Positions 1-7,186 of a stretch of DNA of 15,841 bases are shown here, in pieces. Below the pieces are notes generated by a model, which was not told the DNA's origin, did no database searches, and worked only from the letters and a program-made list of their open reading frames with translations. The stretch's first letter is position 1; the number at the start of each line of letters is the position of its first letter. This DNA comes from Pseudomonadota bacterium (lineage in GTDB: Bacteria > Pseudomonadota > Alphaproteobacteria > Rhizobiales > Hyphomicrobiaceae). The DNA is taken from assembly GCA_023430315.1 (NCBI GenBank), contig JAEZAW010000134.1:1-15841 (forward strand), given 5' to 3'. A program made the translations under genes and the position numbers.

Positions 1-743
1 GCGTTGACGACACCGGCGAAGGCCGCTGCTGCCGATCCTGTCGCGGGATCTTCCGCGACGCCAGCGCCCGGGCCGAACATGCGAGCGTGGAAGGACGATG
101 TCGTGTGCGTCGTCTCGCCTGTGTAGAGGAAAACCTTGCCGGCGCGCGGACCGCCGAAGACGGTGTTCCAGTGCGTCGAGACTATTTCCGCGCGTCCGAT
201 GGCTTCCATCGACGCGACAGGCACGAAGGTGAAGGGCACACCCGCCGACCACTGCGATGGACGGTGATTAGCAAAGCCGATCTCCGAGGGCGTGAGCCCC
301 AGCGCTGCAGCCAGTCGCTCACTGCTTGGAGGGTCGCCTGCGGGCTCGGGTAGCTTCGGCGCATCGAACTCGGCGTAGGCAGCCTTGCCGGCACGCATGC
401 GAACGCCGACGCGGACGGCGCCGATCGTCTCCTCGAGCACGACGAGGGCGTCCTGATCGGTGGTGGGATCGCCGGCCCGAAGCTGGGCGAGCAGAATGCC
501 GGTGCCGATGGTGGGGTGCCCGGCAAAAGGCAGCTCCACGGCGGGCGTGAAGATGCGCACGCGGGCGGATGCCGCAGGGTTCGATGCCTTCTGGACGAAG
601 ACGGTCTCGGAGAGATTGAGCTCGCGCGCGATGTCCTGCATGAGGCCGGTCGGCAGCGCATCGGCGTTCATCACCACGCCGAGCGGGTTGCCGCCGAAGC
701 GCACTTCAGTGAACACGTCCAGCGTATAGAATTTGAGCTGCAT
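1..743 (-). CDS. PhzF family isomerase/epimerase (3'-truncated by window edge)
   Basis: The first 247 codons of a PhzF-family protein are present; the 3' end lies beyond the left edge. PhzF proteins have a duplicated diaminopimelate-epimerase-like fold. The founding member isomerises a phenazine precursor, but most bacterial homologues have unknown substrates. The N-terminus MQLKFYTLDVFTE, then FGGNPLGVV, is typical, and Glu46 in NLSETVFV matches the catalytic glutamate of the family. FAGHPTIGTG (about 73-82) and EDPATGSA (231-238) are further hallmark motifs. The ATG at 743 is the only sensible start because it begins exactly at the conserved first strand; the upstream ribosome-binding site (GGAAC) is weak. 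No phenazine genes are nearby, so a phenazine role is not implied. Family assignment is secure; substrate unknown. Confidence 0.93.
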   Translation of the reverse strand, partial: MQLKFYTLDVFTEVRFGGNPLGVVMNADALPTGLMQDIARELNLSETVFVQKASNPAASARVRIFTPAVELPFAGHPTIGTGILLAQLRAGDPTTDQDALVVLEETIGAVRVGVRMRAGKAAYAEFDAPKLPEPAGDPPSSERLAAALGLTPSEIGFANHRPSQWSAGVPFTFVPVASMEAIGRAEIVSTHWNTVFGGPRAGKVFLYTGETTHTTSSFHARMFGPGAGVAEDPATGSAAAAFAGVVN

Positions 744-827
744 GATGGGTTCCAGGTACCGCGCTTCCGAGGCTGCGGCTTCTGGCGCGCAACCATGCAT
801 AGAATCGGGCTTTCGTCCAAGCAACTT

Positions 828-858
828 CCCGCGTCAGGCCCGGTGAAGGCCTGGCGGG
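828..858. repeat. GC-rich imperfect hairpin upstream of phzF-like gene
   Basis: CCCGC-gt-CAGGCC pairs with GGCCTGGCGGG around a 7-nt loop (cggtgaa): 11 base pairs with a two-base bulge on the left arm. There is no T-run on either side, so it is not a canonical intrinsic terminator. It sits in the divergent spacer between the minus-strand PhzF-like gene and the plus-strand LOG gene and could be a transcript leader structure or a degenerate palindromic repeat. Confidence 0.4.
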
Positions 859-921
859 ATGGGGGTCTATGCCCTGGGGTCGCTTCGGCCCAGCGAACGG
901 ATAGCGGCATCAAGCGACGTT

Positions 922-961
922 CATATGATCCGGCAATTTGCCTGCTTCATCACCATATGAT
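922..961. promoter_or_regulatory. Two copies of CATATGAT upstream of the LOG gene
   Basis: The octamer CATATGAT occurs at 922-929 and 954-961, 32 bp apart (about three helical turns), in a locally AT-rich part of the spacer before the LOG gene. Each contains TATGAT, a good match to a -10 element, but neither has a convincing -35 box at 16-18 bp. It could be a regulator site pair or the promoter region; assignment is speculative. Confidence 0.25.
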
Positions 962-1015
962 GATGCTATGCCATGCTGGTGGCTGCCATCGGCACCTAAA
1001 GGAATTCACGCGAAA

Positions 1016-1660
1016 ATGACCAAGAAGAACATCAACAAGAAGAACTCAGTACAGCGGCTCGAGGGCCTCTCGGGCATCCGGAACGTATGCGTATTCTGTG
1101 GCTCGGGAAGCGGTCGCGATCCGGCCTTCGTCGCTGGCGCGCGCACCCTCGGGCAGCAGCTCGCCGAGACCGGGATCGGCCTCGTCTATGGCGGCGGCAG
1201 CCTAGGTCTCATGGGCGAGGTTGCCAAGTCCGTGCTCAAGCACAAGGGCCATGTGACCGGCATCATTCCTTCGTTCCTGTCGGAGAAGGAGCAAATGCTG
1301 CGCGAGGTGGACGAGCTGATCGTCACCGAGGACATGCATCAGCGCAAGCGCCTGATGTTCGAGCGCTCCGACGCGTTCGTGGCACTGCCGGGCGGCATCG
1401 GCACGCTCGAGGAACTCGTCGAGCAGCTCACCTGGGCACAGCTCGGCCGCCATACCAAGCCGGTCGTGATCGCGAATATCGTCGGGTATTGGGACGCGCT
1501 CTGCGCGCTGCTCGACCACATGCGCGCCGAAACGTTCATCCGTGCGGGCCTCCATGTGCCCTATACGGTCGTGGATAACGCAGAGGATATCCTGCCAGCC
1601 ATTGCAGCGGCGGCCCCGGTCGTCTCCAAAGAGCGTACCGAAGTCATTGAGCGCATGTAA
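1016..1660 (+). CDS. LOG family (TIGR00730-type) cytokinin riboside 5'-monophosphate phosphoribohydrolase
   Basis: A 214-residue Rossmann-like protein of the LOG/YvdD family. Members hydrolyse the N-glycosidic bond of nucleoside 5'-monophosphates (AMP, cytokinin riboside monophosphates) to free base and ribose 5-phosphate. Visible motifs are VCVFCGSGSGRDP at the N-terminus, GGGSLGLMG (59-67), the arginine-containing stretch MHQRKRLMFERSDAFVALPGG, and the catalytic signature PGGIGTLEEL (125-134). The start at 1016 is chosen because AAAGGAA lies at proper distance upstream; the open frame extends upstream to an ATG at 938, but those 26 residues are not family-like. The gene is followed 23 bp later by mazG, suggesting co-transcription and a shared role in nucleotide pool cleaning. 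Whether it makes cytokinin cannot be told. Confidence 0.93.
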   Translation: MTKKNINKKNSVQRLEGLSGIRNVCVFCGSGSGRDPAFVAGARTLGQQLAETGIGLVYGGGSLGLMGEVAKSVLKHKGHVTGIIPSFLSEKEQMLREVDELIVTEDMHQRKRLMFERSDAFVALPGGIGTLEELVEQLTWAQLGRHTKPVVIANIVGYWDALCALLDHMRAETFIRAGLHVPYTVVDNAEDILPAIAAAAPVVSKERTEVIERM

Positions 1661-1683
1661 GTGCGCACAATCAGGAACGAATG

Positions 1684-2556
1684 ATGGCTCCGCCCGACCA
1701 GCCCGGCTCGCGCCGCACGATTGCCGACCTCCTTGCCGTGATGGCCGCGCTCAGAACACCGGGCTCGGGTTGTCCGTGGGATCTCGAGCAGACCTTTGCG
1801 ACGATCGCGCCGTACACGATCGAGGAGGCCTACGAGGTCGCGGACGCGATCGAGCGCGGCAACCGGTCTGATCTCAGGGAAGAGCTCGGTGATCTGCTGC
1901 TGCAGGTCGTCTACCACGCGCGCATGGCGGAGGAGGAAGGTGCTTTCGCGTTCGCGGATGTCGTGCATGGCGTCACGGAGAAGATGATCCGCCGCCATCC
2001 GCACGTCTTCGGTGACGAGAAAGCGCGGTCGGCTCAGCTCGCCAAGGGATGGTGGGAGAACATCAAGGCCGAGGAGCGCGCGGCCAAGCAGGTGGAAGGC
2101 GGATCCGCCACCCCGTCGGAGCCTTCGCTGCTCGCCGACGTGCCCGTCGGGTTGCCGGGCATGACGCGCGCGATAAAGCTTCAAGCCAAGGCGGCGCGCG
2201 TCGGCTTCGACTGGCCGTCACTGGCGCCCGTGTTCTCCAAGATGCAGGAAGAGCTGGCCGAGCTCGAGGAGATTGCGGTGCCGGCCGACCCGCGCGGCGC
2301 CAGTCCCCCGGACGGGCCGACCGATCCGCGCATCGTGGACGAATTCGGCGACGTGCTGTTCGTGATGGCCAACGTCGCCCGGCATCTGAACGTCGACCCG
2401 GAGATGGCGCTGCGAACGGCCAATGCCAAGTTCGTGCGCCGCTTCGCCTACATCGAGCGTCGCCTCGCCGAGCGAGGGAAGTCACCCGACGACGCGACAC
2501 TGGAAGAAATGGACGCCCTGTGGGTCGAGGCCAAGACCAAGGAGCGCGGCAGCTGA
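1684..2556 (+). CDS. mazG: Nucleoside triphosphate pyrophosphohydrolase MazG
   Basis: MazG hydrolyses (d)NTPs to the monophosphate and pyrophosphate, sanitising nucleotide pools and in some bacteria lowering ppGpp. The protein shows the full-length two-domain form. The first repeat begins CPWDLEQTF, with metal-ligand acidic residues in TIEEAYE and LREELGDLLLQ and then RRHPHVFGD. The second repeat, GFDWPSLAPVFSKMQEELAELEE, ends in DEFGDVLFVMANVARHL. A proline- and acid-rich insert sits inside the second domain. Two ATGs stand in tandem (1681 and 1684); AGGA at 1673-1676 is better spaced for the second, so that start is given (290 residues). It probably forms an operon with the LOG gene upstream. 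Confidence 0.95.
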   Translation: MAPPDQPGSRRTIADLLAVMAALRTPGSGCPWDLEQTFATIAPYTIEEAYEVADAIERGNRSDLREELGDLLLQVVYHARMAEEEGAFAFADVVHGVTEKMIRRHPHVFGDEKARSAQLAKGWWENIKAEERAAKQVEGGSATPSEPSLLADVPVGLPGMTRAIKLQAKAARVGFDWPSLAPVFSKMQEELAELEEIAVPADPRGASPPDGPTDPRIVDEFGDVLFVMANVARHLNVDPEMALRTANAKFVRRFAYIERRLAERGKSPDDATLEEMDALWVEAKTKERGS

Positions 2557-2576
2557 GCCGCACCACCCTTCGGCTC
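2555..2576. terminator. Possible weak convergent hairpin
   Basis: GAGCCG (2555-2560) and CGGCTC (2571-2576) form a six-base-pair stem with a 10-nt loop, between the convergent ends of mazG and the exported-protein gene and overlapping both stop codons. No T-run follows on either strand, so it is at best a weak bidirectional terminator. Confidence 0.25.
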
Positions 2577-2986
2577 TAGTAGGCCATGCCGGCTTCGTAG
2601 GTGCGGCTCCTGGCGCCGAGTGTAGCCACGCCCGAATAGCCATCGGTGCTGCGCCAGTGAACCTTGTCACCCTCCACGCGCAGGGTCACGCAGTGTTCCT
2701 TCCCGCCAAGCCAGCTGCGCCAGCGATGGCAGATCCGATCGGCGGCCACCCACCAAGTGCCTCTGTCGAAAGCCGAGCCCGTGTAGAATTCCAGATCCTT
2801 GGCACGGCCGATCATGGTGCCGTTTGCGGAATAGCTGATGGGAAGGCCCCCCGCGGGCGTATGCAAGGTCACCGTGCGGTTGGCGACAACCTCGTGAAGA
2901 TCGACTCTGTTGCTTGCGCCTTGCGCGACAGCTGAACCCATAGCGGCGACAACAATGACCCCCGCAAGTGTAAAACTCGAACTCAT
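2576..2986 (-). CDS. Small exported protein of unknown function
   Basis: A 136-residue protein with a short N-terminal signal peptide (hydrophobic stretch LAGVIVVAAMGSAVA, cleavage likely after AVA), so probably periplasmic. The mature part reads like a single small beta-rich domain: ANRTV at the start, NGTMIGR in the middle, then GTWWVAADRICHRW and, after a short loop, a second cysteine in KEHCVTL. The two cysteines could form a disulphide. The general pattern (NGT...G.W...D..C..W.....C) resembles short alphaproteobacterial exported proteins such as the DUF995 group, but this is from memory of the pattern. GGGGACG precedes the ATG at normal distance. Codon use matches its neighbours. Function not recognised. 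Confidence 0.8.
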   Translation of the reverse strand: MSSSFTLAGVIVVAAMGSAVAQGASNRVDLHEVVANRTVTLHTPAGGLPISYSANGTMIGRAKDLEFYTGSAFDRGTWWVAADRICHRWRSWLGGKEHCVTLRVEGDKVHWRSTDGYSGVATLGARSRTYEAGMAY

Positions 2987-3263
2987 ACAACGTCCCCGTG
3001 ATTACCGCTGACTGGTTCGCTTGTACCTCTGTCTTGTAGGCCGCATTTGGACGGTGGCGGAGCCACTTCGAGGCAACGGCTGCCATGCAAAGAGAATGCC
3101 CCGTAACAAGGGCGTGAGGCCAAATCGAACTTGCCAATAGGTTAACAGCTTGAAGAAATAACTATTTTCAGTGGCGCGCAGCTCACTGAATATCGCGATG
3201 GAGCATGCGGCAATCGCGCGCAGGCACACCGATGGAACTGTGGATAACTCCGTCACTGCCGGT
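2987..3263. other. Intergenic spacer between exported-protein gene and pcs 3' end
   Basis: This 277-bp spacer holds no convincing gene. It must contain the promoter of the minus-strand exported-protein gene. TTCAGTG (3167-3173) and CACTGAA (3184-3190) form a seven-base-pair inverted repeat with a 10-nt loop and no T-run. A perfect DnaA-box nonamer lies near the pcs end. Confidence 0.5.
3239..3247 (-). other. Isolated DnaA-box sequence
   Basis: The nonamer TTATCCACA (minus strand) is a perfect match to the DnaA-box consensus. It is alone, 17 bp past the pcs stop codon, with no AT-rich unwinding region, dnaA or parAB genes nearby. A nonamer is expected by chance about once in several windows this size, so it is not evidence of an origin. 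Confidence 0.2.
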
Positions 3264-4001
3264 TTAGGCGTCAGTTTCGGCGCCGAGGAGTGGCCAGAGC
3301 AAGGAGAGCCCGATCCCGTAGACGGCAACAACGCCCAGCGCCGCCAGCACCGCCGCATTGGCCGGGAAGCCGGCCGCGACGGCCCAGACCGCCGCGATCG
3401 CCCAGAGAGCACTCATTGTGAGGTTGACCGGCCGCAGCGCGCGCACCCGCAACGGATGCAGCCAGCGCATAGGCACGAAGGTCAGCGCGACACAGACGAG
3501 TACGAGCAGGCCGACGGCCCAGCCTGGCAGCGCAAAGGCAAAGATATAGAAAGCCACGATATTCCAGATCGCAGGAAAGCCGACAAAGCAGTGGTCGTCG
3601 GCTTTGTTGTCGTAGTCGCAGAAATGATAGAGCGACGACAACAGGATCAGGCTGGCCAATACCCCTCCCCAGACCCCCTGCAGGTAGCTCCCGAGTTGCA
3701 GAGCCAGCACGGGCACGAAGACATACGTGACATAGTCCACGACCTGATCGAGCTTTTCGCCGGAGAAGCGCGGCAGCCGTCGCTTCACGTCGACTGCCCG
3801 GGCGAACGTGCCGTCGATGCCATCGATGATCAGCGCCACGCCGAGCCAGATGAAGGCCGTCTCGAAAGCGCGATCCAGCAGCGCATGAACGGCCAGGAGC
3901 GCGCAGATGATCCCGAGCGCCGTGAAGAGATGGACGGATGCGGCGAGCCAGCGCCACCCCTCGGGCTCAGGGACCTCGAAGCGGTGAGGATCACCGGACA
4001 T
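3264..4001 (-). CDS. pcs: Phosphatidylcholine synthase
   Basis: Pcs is an inner-membrane enzyme that condenses choline directly with CDP-diacylglycerol to give phosphatidylcholine and CMP, a bacterial route independent of stepwise methylation. The 245-residue protein is strongly hydrophobic with about seven to eight membrane segments. It carries the CDP-alcohol phosphotransferase motif in the longer-spaced form seen in Pcs: D63-G-x2-A-R68, twelve residues, G81-x3-D85-x3-D89. CDYDNKADDHCFVGFPAIWN in the middle is also characteristic of Pcs. Length matches the family (about 240). The ATG at 4001 gives a short cytosolic N-tail before the first membrane segment. It implies a phosphatidylcholine-containing envelope and use of exogenous choline, as in many plant- or host-associated alphaproteobacteria. 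Confidence 0.95.
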   Translation of the reverse strand: MSGDPHRFEVPEPEGWRWLAASVHLFTALGIICALLAVHALLDRAFETAFIWLGVALIIDGIDGTFARAVDVKRRLPRFSGEKLDQVVDYVTYVFVPVLALQLGSYLQGVWGGVLASLILLSSLYHFCDYDNKADDHCFVGFPAIWNIVAFYIFAFALPGWAVGLLVLVCVALTFVPMRWLHPLRVRALRPVNLTMSALWAIAAVWAVAAGFPANAAVLAALGVVAVYGIGLSLLWPLLGAETDA

Positions 4002-4022
4002 GGCTCACCCGAGAACTAGAAC

Positions 4023-4047
4023 GAAAAAGGAGCGCCTGGGCGCTCCT
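4023..4047 (-). terminator. Rho-independent terminator of the small exported-protein gene
   Basis: On the minus strand GGAGCGCC and GGCGCTCC form an eight-base-pair GC stem, with a tight loop, directly followed by five Ts (4028 down to 4024). This is a textbook intrinsic terminator, 35 bp after the stop codon of the minus-strand gene ending at 4083 and 21 bp before the pcs start codon. It therefore separates the two genes into different transcripts unless read through. Confidence 0.85.
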
Positions 4048-4082
4048 CAATCAAGTCTGCTTCCGCTCATGGCTACCAGCGC

Positions 4083-4448
4083 TCAGAAGCGATGGCGCAC
4101 AGTGCCACGGACGCCAAGGCTCTCGTCACTCTGCTCTGGCCTGAGGCGGCGGTCATCAAAGCTCTGCTCGTTGACGCCGTAGAGCAGCTCGAGACCGAAA
4201 TCGAGCTTCGGCAGAATGCCGAGCTTGCCGAGACCGGGAATGCGCACCTCGGTGCCGGCCGACGGCGCGGCTGATGTGCCCGTGCCGCCGAACTCGAGCG
4301 ACGAACCCTTGCCGGCAGGAGCGGCTGCCGCCGGAGGTGCAGCCTGCGACGCGCCGGCACCACCGCGCGTCTCCTCGAAGGCGAATGCCGACGGGGCAGC
4401 GAGCATAAGCGCGCCCATCAATGTCGGCAGTCCAAAGCGTATCCGCAT
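4083..4448 (-). CDS. Small exported, possibly outer-membrane, protein of unknown function
   Basis: A 121-residue protein starting MRIRFGLPTLMGALMLA with a signal peptide likely cut after AFA (residue 23). A low-complexity Ala/Pro/Gly stretch (about 28-65) follows. The C-terminal third has two amphipathic beta-like segments, KLDFGLELLYG and LGVRGTVRHRF, ending in a terminal phenylalanine as many outer-membrane barrel strands do. It is too short for a whole barrel. The frame stays open upstream to 4586, but the ATG at 4448 is preferred because it starts the signal peptide and has GGGGAAG just before it. It has its own terminator, so it is probably monocistronic. Family not recognised. Confidence 0.7.
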   Translation of the reverse strand: MRIRFGLPTLMGALMLAAPSAFAFEETRGGAGASQAAPPAAAAPAGKGSSLEFGGTGTSAAPSAGTEVRIPGLGKLGILPKLDFGLELLYGVNEQSFDDRRLRPEQSDESLGVRGTVRHRF

Positions 4449-4641
4449 GACTTCCCCGAAAGTCCCGATTCCGTTCAACTCAATCTGGCGGGAGGCCCCC
4501 TTGAACACAAGGATGTTTCCACCGCTACATAGCGAAACTGTCATTTTCCCGGCGCGGGTGTGGTGCGAAAGCAATAGCGCAAGCACCGCACGCTAAGGCC
4601 AAGATAATAACACAATATCAACACATTAATTGACGGGCGCG

Positions 4642-5349
4642 CTAAGTGTCTCCGAGCAATGTGTCTTTTGCCTCATTGATCTTGGCGGCGAGATACGTAG
4701 AGCCGCCCCGGTCCGGGTGCAGCTTCAGCATCAGTTCACGATGCGCATGCCGGATGGCGGCTTCATCTGCGCCCGGAGCGAGGCCCAGGATGTCCAGCGC
4801 CTCCTCGATGCTCATCCGCCCGTCCGGTCCGCGCGGCTGCTCCTGCTCCGCCCGCGCCATGTCCTCGCGCCACGTCGGGTGAATGCGGTCCAGAAAGGCC
4901 TCGACGAGCTGCGCCGATGCGGGGTCCGTATAGCGGCAGTCCTGCCATAGGTGCGCGAGCTCGACGGGTCTCAGATCCTCGATATCGCGGCCTTTGAAGA
5001 AGCCCTTGAGGATGCGCCCGCGCATGGCACCGCTCGCGTGATCGAGCTCCATCTCCAGGTGCTCCGTGACGACGCGAGAGGTCTGGCCGGCGGACGGGCG
5101 CCGAAGCGAGCCCATGTTCCCCCAGGGCAGTACGCCCTGTCCTCCGAGCAGCCACCAGCCGAGCGCCGCCAGGGGGAAAGCATAGAAGATCGTGCCGCGA
5201 ACCAGGAAAAAGAGCGCAGCGGCAAAGGCTGCGACCGCGGTCGCGATCCGGATATGGTGCGCCAGAGCTGCTGGGTTCGCCTGGTTGAACAGGCGGACCG
5301 CCAGAAGAGCTAACCCAAGCGTGAGCAGCCCGAGCAGGAAATACTGCAT
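4642..5349 (-). CDS. Membrane-anchored J-domain protein, Tim14/Pam18-like
   Basis: A 235-residue J-protein. Residues 1-70 contain two to three hydrophobic segments (3-20, 34-50, 54-70). A middle region of about 100 residues (TEHLEMELDHASGAMRG, then FFKGRDIEDL) is seen in alphaproteobacterial J-proteins. The J domain sits at the very C-terminus (about 180-235) with HPD at 211-213. J-proteins stimulate the ATPase of Hsp70 (DnaK); the membrane anchor places this one at the inner membrane with the J domain presumably cytosolic. The J domain (ALDILGL, IRHAHRELMLKLHPDRGGS, AAKINEAKD) closely resembles mitochondrial Tim14/Pam18, which also has an N-terminal membrane segment. Its start lies 20 bp downstream of the vWA gene, so the two are probably co-transcribed. 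Confidence 0.92.
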   Translation of the reverse strand: MQYFLLGLLTLGLALLAVRLFNQANPAALAHHIRIATAVAAFAAALFFLVRGTIFYAFPLAALGWWLLGGQGVLPWGNMGSLRRPSAGQTSRVVTEHLEMELDHASGAMRGRILKGFFKGRDIEDLRPVELAHLWQDCRYTDPASAQLVEAFLDRIHPTWREDMARAEQEQPRGPDGRMSIEEALDILGLAPGADEAAIRHAHRELMLKLHPDRGGSTYLAAKINEAKDTLLGDT

Positions 5350-5369
5350 CCGATCTCAGTCCCGCTACC

Positions 5370-6161
5370 TCAGTCCCGCTTCATCTGGGTCAGCAACAGG
5401 CGCGCACCGGCACCCTCTTTGGTCGTGCTGAGCTGCCGGAGGGCAGCGTGTCCTCCGGAGGCATAGACCGCGACTGCCCTGAGCAGCGCGCGAAGCTGAT
5501 CGGCCGATCCCTTATCGAAGGCGCACCACGCGCCCTTGGTCAGCCGCGCAATCTCGCGGAAAGCCTGCTCAGCGGCTGCGTCGCGCCCTTCCTGAAACAG
5601 GAATACGGGCACGCCATGCAGGGCAAGCTCGCCTGCGCGCCCGCAGAGATCGTCGACCGCCTCCTCCATGCAATCCCCGACATAGACGAGACCGCTGATC
5701 TTGCGCTTCTCCGTCTCCTGGCGCGCGTGCGAGAGCACCTTGCCGATCTGGGTGTAGCCGCCTCGGCAATCGACTGTCGTCATGAGCTGCGCCAGCGCAT
5801 CGGGATCGGAAACCCACTTCGAGGCACGGCACTCGCCGGCACCACGGAAGAACACAAGTTGTACGTCAAGTCCGCCGACTTCGGCGACGGCGTGGAACAT
5901 TTCCGCCTGTAGGGCGAGCGCCATGTCCCACGTGGGCTGGCGGCTCATGGTGGCATCCATGGCGAACACGAGCCGCCCGCGCCCGGTCGTCGTTCTGGGC
6001 GCTAGCGATTTGACCTGCGCGAGGAACGTATCGACATCCGCGGCGCTGGACGGCGCCGGCGTCTTGCCGGAAGGCGTGGGGCTCGGCACCTGCCCGGATG
6101 CCTTGTCGACTGGAACGCTACTCCGTGCCTGCGTACGCGTTCCCTTCTTGTCGCTGCTCAT
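5370..6161 (-). CDS. von Willebrand factor A domain protein
   Basis: A 263-residue soluble protein with no signal peptide. Residues 1-60 are a disordered Ser/Thr/Pro/Lys-rich leader; 61-240 form a vWA domain. The metal-ion-dependent adhesion site is complete: D69-A-T71-M-S73 (DxTxS variant), T137 in GGYTQIGK and D163 in YVGDCMEEAVDDL, so Mg2+-dependent ligand binding is plausible. Cytosolic vWA proteins often work with AAA+ ATPases or chaperones; here the partner gene is a membrane J-protein 20 bp downstream. The frame runs upstream to 6209, but the ATG at 6161 has a good GAGAGGTGG site and the upstream residues are Arg-rich junk-like sequence. The ligand is unknown. Confidence 0.88.
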   Translation of the reverse strand: MSSDKKGTRTQARSSVPVDKASGQVPSPTPSGKTPAPSSAADVDTFLAQVKSLAPRTTTGRGRLVFAMDATMSRQPTWDMALALQAEMFHAVAEVGGLDVQLVFFRGAGECRASKWVSDPDALAQLMTTVDCRGGYTQIGKVLSHARQETEKRKISGLVYVGDCMEEAVDDLCGRAGELALHGVPVFLFQEGRDAAAEQAFREIARLTKGAWCAFDKGSADQLRALLRAVAVYASGGHAALRQLSTTKEGAGARLLLTQMKRD

Positions 6162-6291
6162 GGTCCGCCACCTCTCACGCCGGGCCGCACCCTGCGCTTT
6201 GCCGCGCACCTATCTCACTTTAGGATGGCGACCCGGGGGCCGCCTTTCAACAGCGCTTGCCCCAAGATCTTCAAAACATTGGGGGCTCGTC

Positions 6292-7164
6292 ATGGCTTCC
6301 ACCTCAAAGGAACCGCTGATCACGACGGAAGCGCTCGCAGGGCTCCTGGGCGACCCGGCGATCAGCATCTACGACTGCACGATGCACCTCGCGCCGCTGC
6401 CCGACAACTCCGGACAGCAAGTGACGAGCGGCGAAGCGGACTACCACAAGGGCCATATCCCTGGCGCCGCATACATCGATCTCTCGCGAGACCTCTCGGA
6501 TAGCGCGAGCCCGCACCGCTTCTCCGCCCTCGGGCCCGAGGCGTTCGCCGCTGCCGCCAGCCGCCTCGGGATCGGCAACGACAGCCGGGTCGTCCTCTAT
6601 GACGGCGGCTACAATGCCTGGGCAGCCCGCGTGTGGTGGATGCTAAGGGCATACGGCTTCGATAATGCACAAGTCCTCGATGGCGGCCTCATCAAGTGGC
6701 GCAAGGACGGGCGGCCGCTTTCGACGGATGCAACGGCGTACCCGGCGTCCCGCTTCACCGCGAAGCTGCGGCCCGGATACCTCGCCGACAAGGCGCGTGT
6801 CGCCGGCGCGATCGGCGCAACCGACGTTCGGATCGTCAATGCCCTGACGCCCGAGCAACACGCAGGCAAGGGCGGCGTGCACTACGGCCGCGCCGGTCGC
6901 ATTCCCGGCAGCTGCAATGTCGCCTCGCGCGGCATCGTCGATCCCGACACGAATGCGCTGCTGCCCCTGCCCGAGCTTCGCCGCCGCTTCGACGATGCGG
7001 GCCTGCTCGGCGGCGAACGCGTTATTGCCTATTGCGGCGGCGGTATCGCCGCGTCGCTGACGGCACTGGCGCTCGCCGCGCTCGGGAAAGAGGATGTCGA
7101 GGTCTACATCCACTCCCTGCAGGAATGGGCGAACGATCCGAGCCTGCCCATGGAAGTGGATTGA
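6292..7164 (+). CDS. Two-domain sulfurtransferase (thiosulfate/3-mercaptopyruvate type, SseA-like)
   Basis: A 290-residue tandem rhodanese. The N-terminal domain (about 1-150) is structural and has ADYHKGHIPGAAYIDL and LYDGGYNAWAARVWWMLRAYG. The C-terminal domain carries the catalytic cysteine, Cys248, in AYCGGGIAAS, the loop that accepts the sulfane sulfur as a persulfide. The loop CGGGI is closer to mercaptopyruvate (CGxGV) than to thiosulfate (CRKGV) enzymes, which suggests but does not prove 3-mercaptopyruvate as donor. The open frame extends far upstream over the opposite-strand vWA gene; the ATG at 6292 is chosen because family homology begins here and GGGGG precedes it. It overlaps no neighbour and is followed 22 bp later by a RidA-family gene, likely one operon. 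Confidence 0.93.
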   Translation: MASTSKEPLITTEALAGLLGDPAISIYDCTMHLAPLPDNSGQQVTSGEADYHKGHIPGAAYIDLSRDLSDSASPHRFSALGPEAFAAAASRLGIGNDSRVVLYDGGYNAWAARVWWMLRAYGFDNAQVLDGGLIKWRKDGRPLSTDATAYPASRFTAKLRPGYLADKARVAGAIGATDVRIVNALTPEQHAGKGGVHYGRAGRIPGSCNVASRGIVDPDTNALLPLPELRRRFDDAGLLGGERVIAYCGGGIAASLTALALAALGKEDVEVYIHSLQEWANDPSLPMEVD

Positions 7165-7186
7165 GAACACGCCCGAGGAGCCACTC

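Noticed and set aside
1..743. Phenazine biosynthesis locus
   Set aside because: Only the PhzF-like gene is present; PhzF relatives are widespread in bacteria that make no phenazines.
938..1015. Longer start for the LOG-family protein
   Set aside because: The extra 26 residues do not match the family and the ATG at 1016 has a better ribosome-binding site.
3239..3247. Replication origin based on the DnaA box
   Set aside because: A single nonamer with no further boxes, no AT-rich unwinding element and no replication genes nearby is likely chance.
3171..4019. 282-residue plus-strand open frame
   Set aside because: It is antisense to pcs, whose product has complete CDP-alcohol phosphotransferase motifs; the plus-strand product is a charged, low-complexity string with no domain.
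5782..6291. Longer start for the sulfurtransferase
   Set aside because: The extension lies antisense to the vWA gene and upstream of all rhodanese homology.
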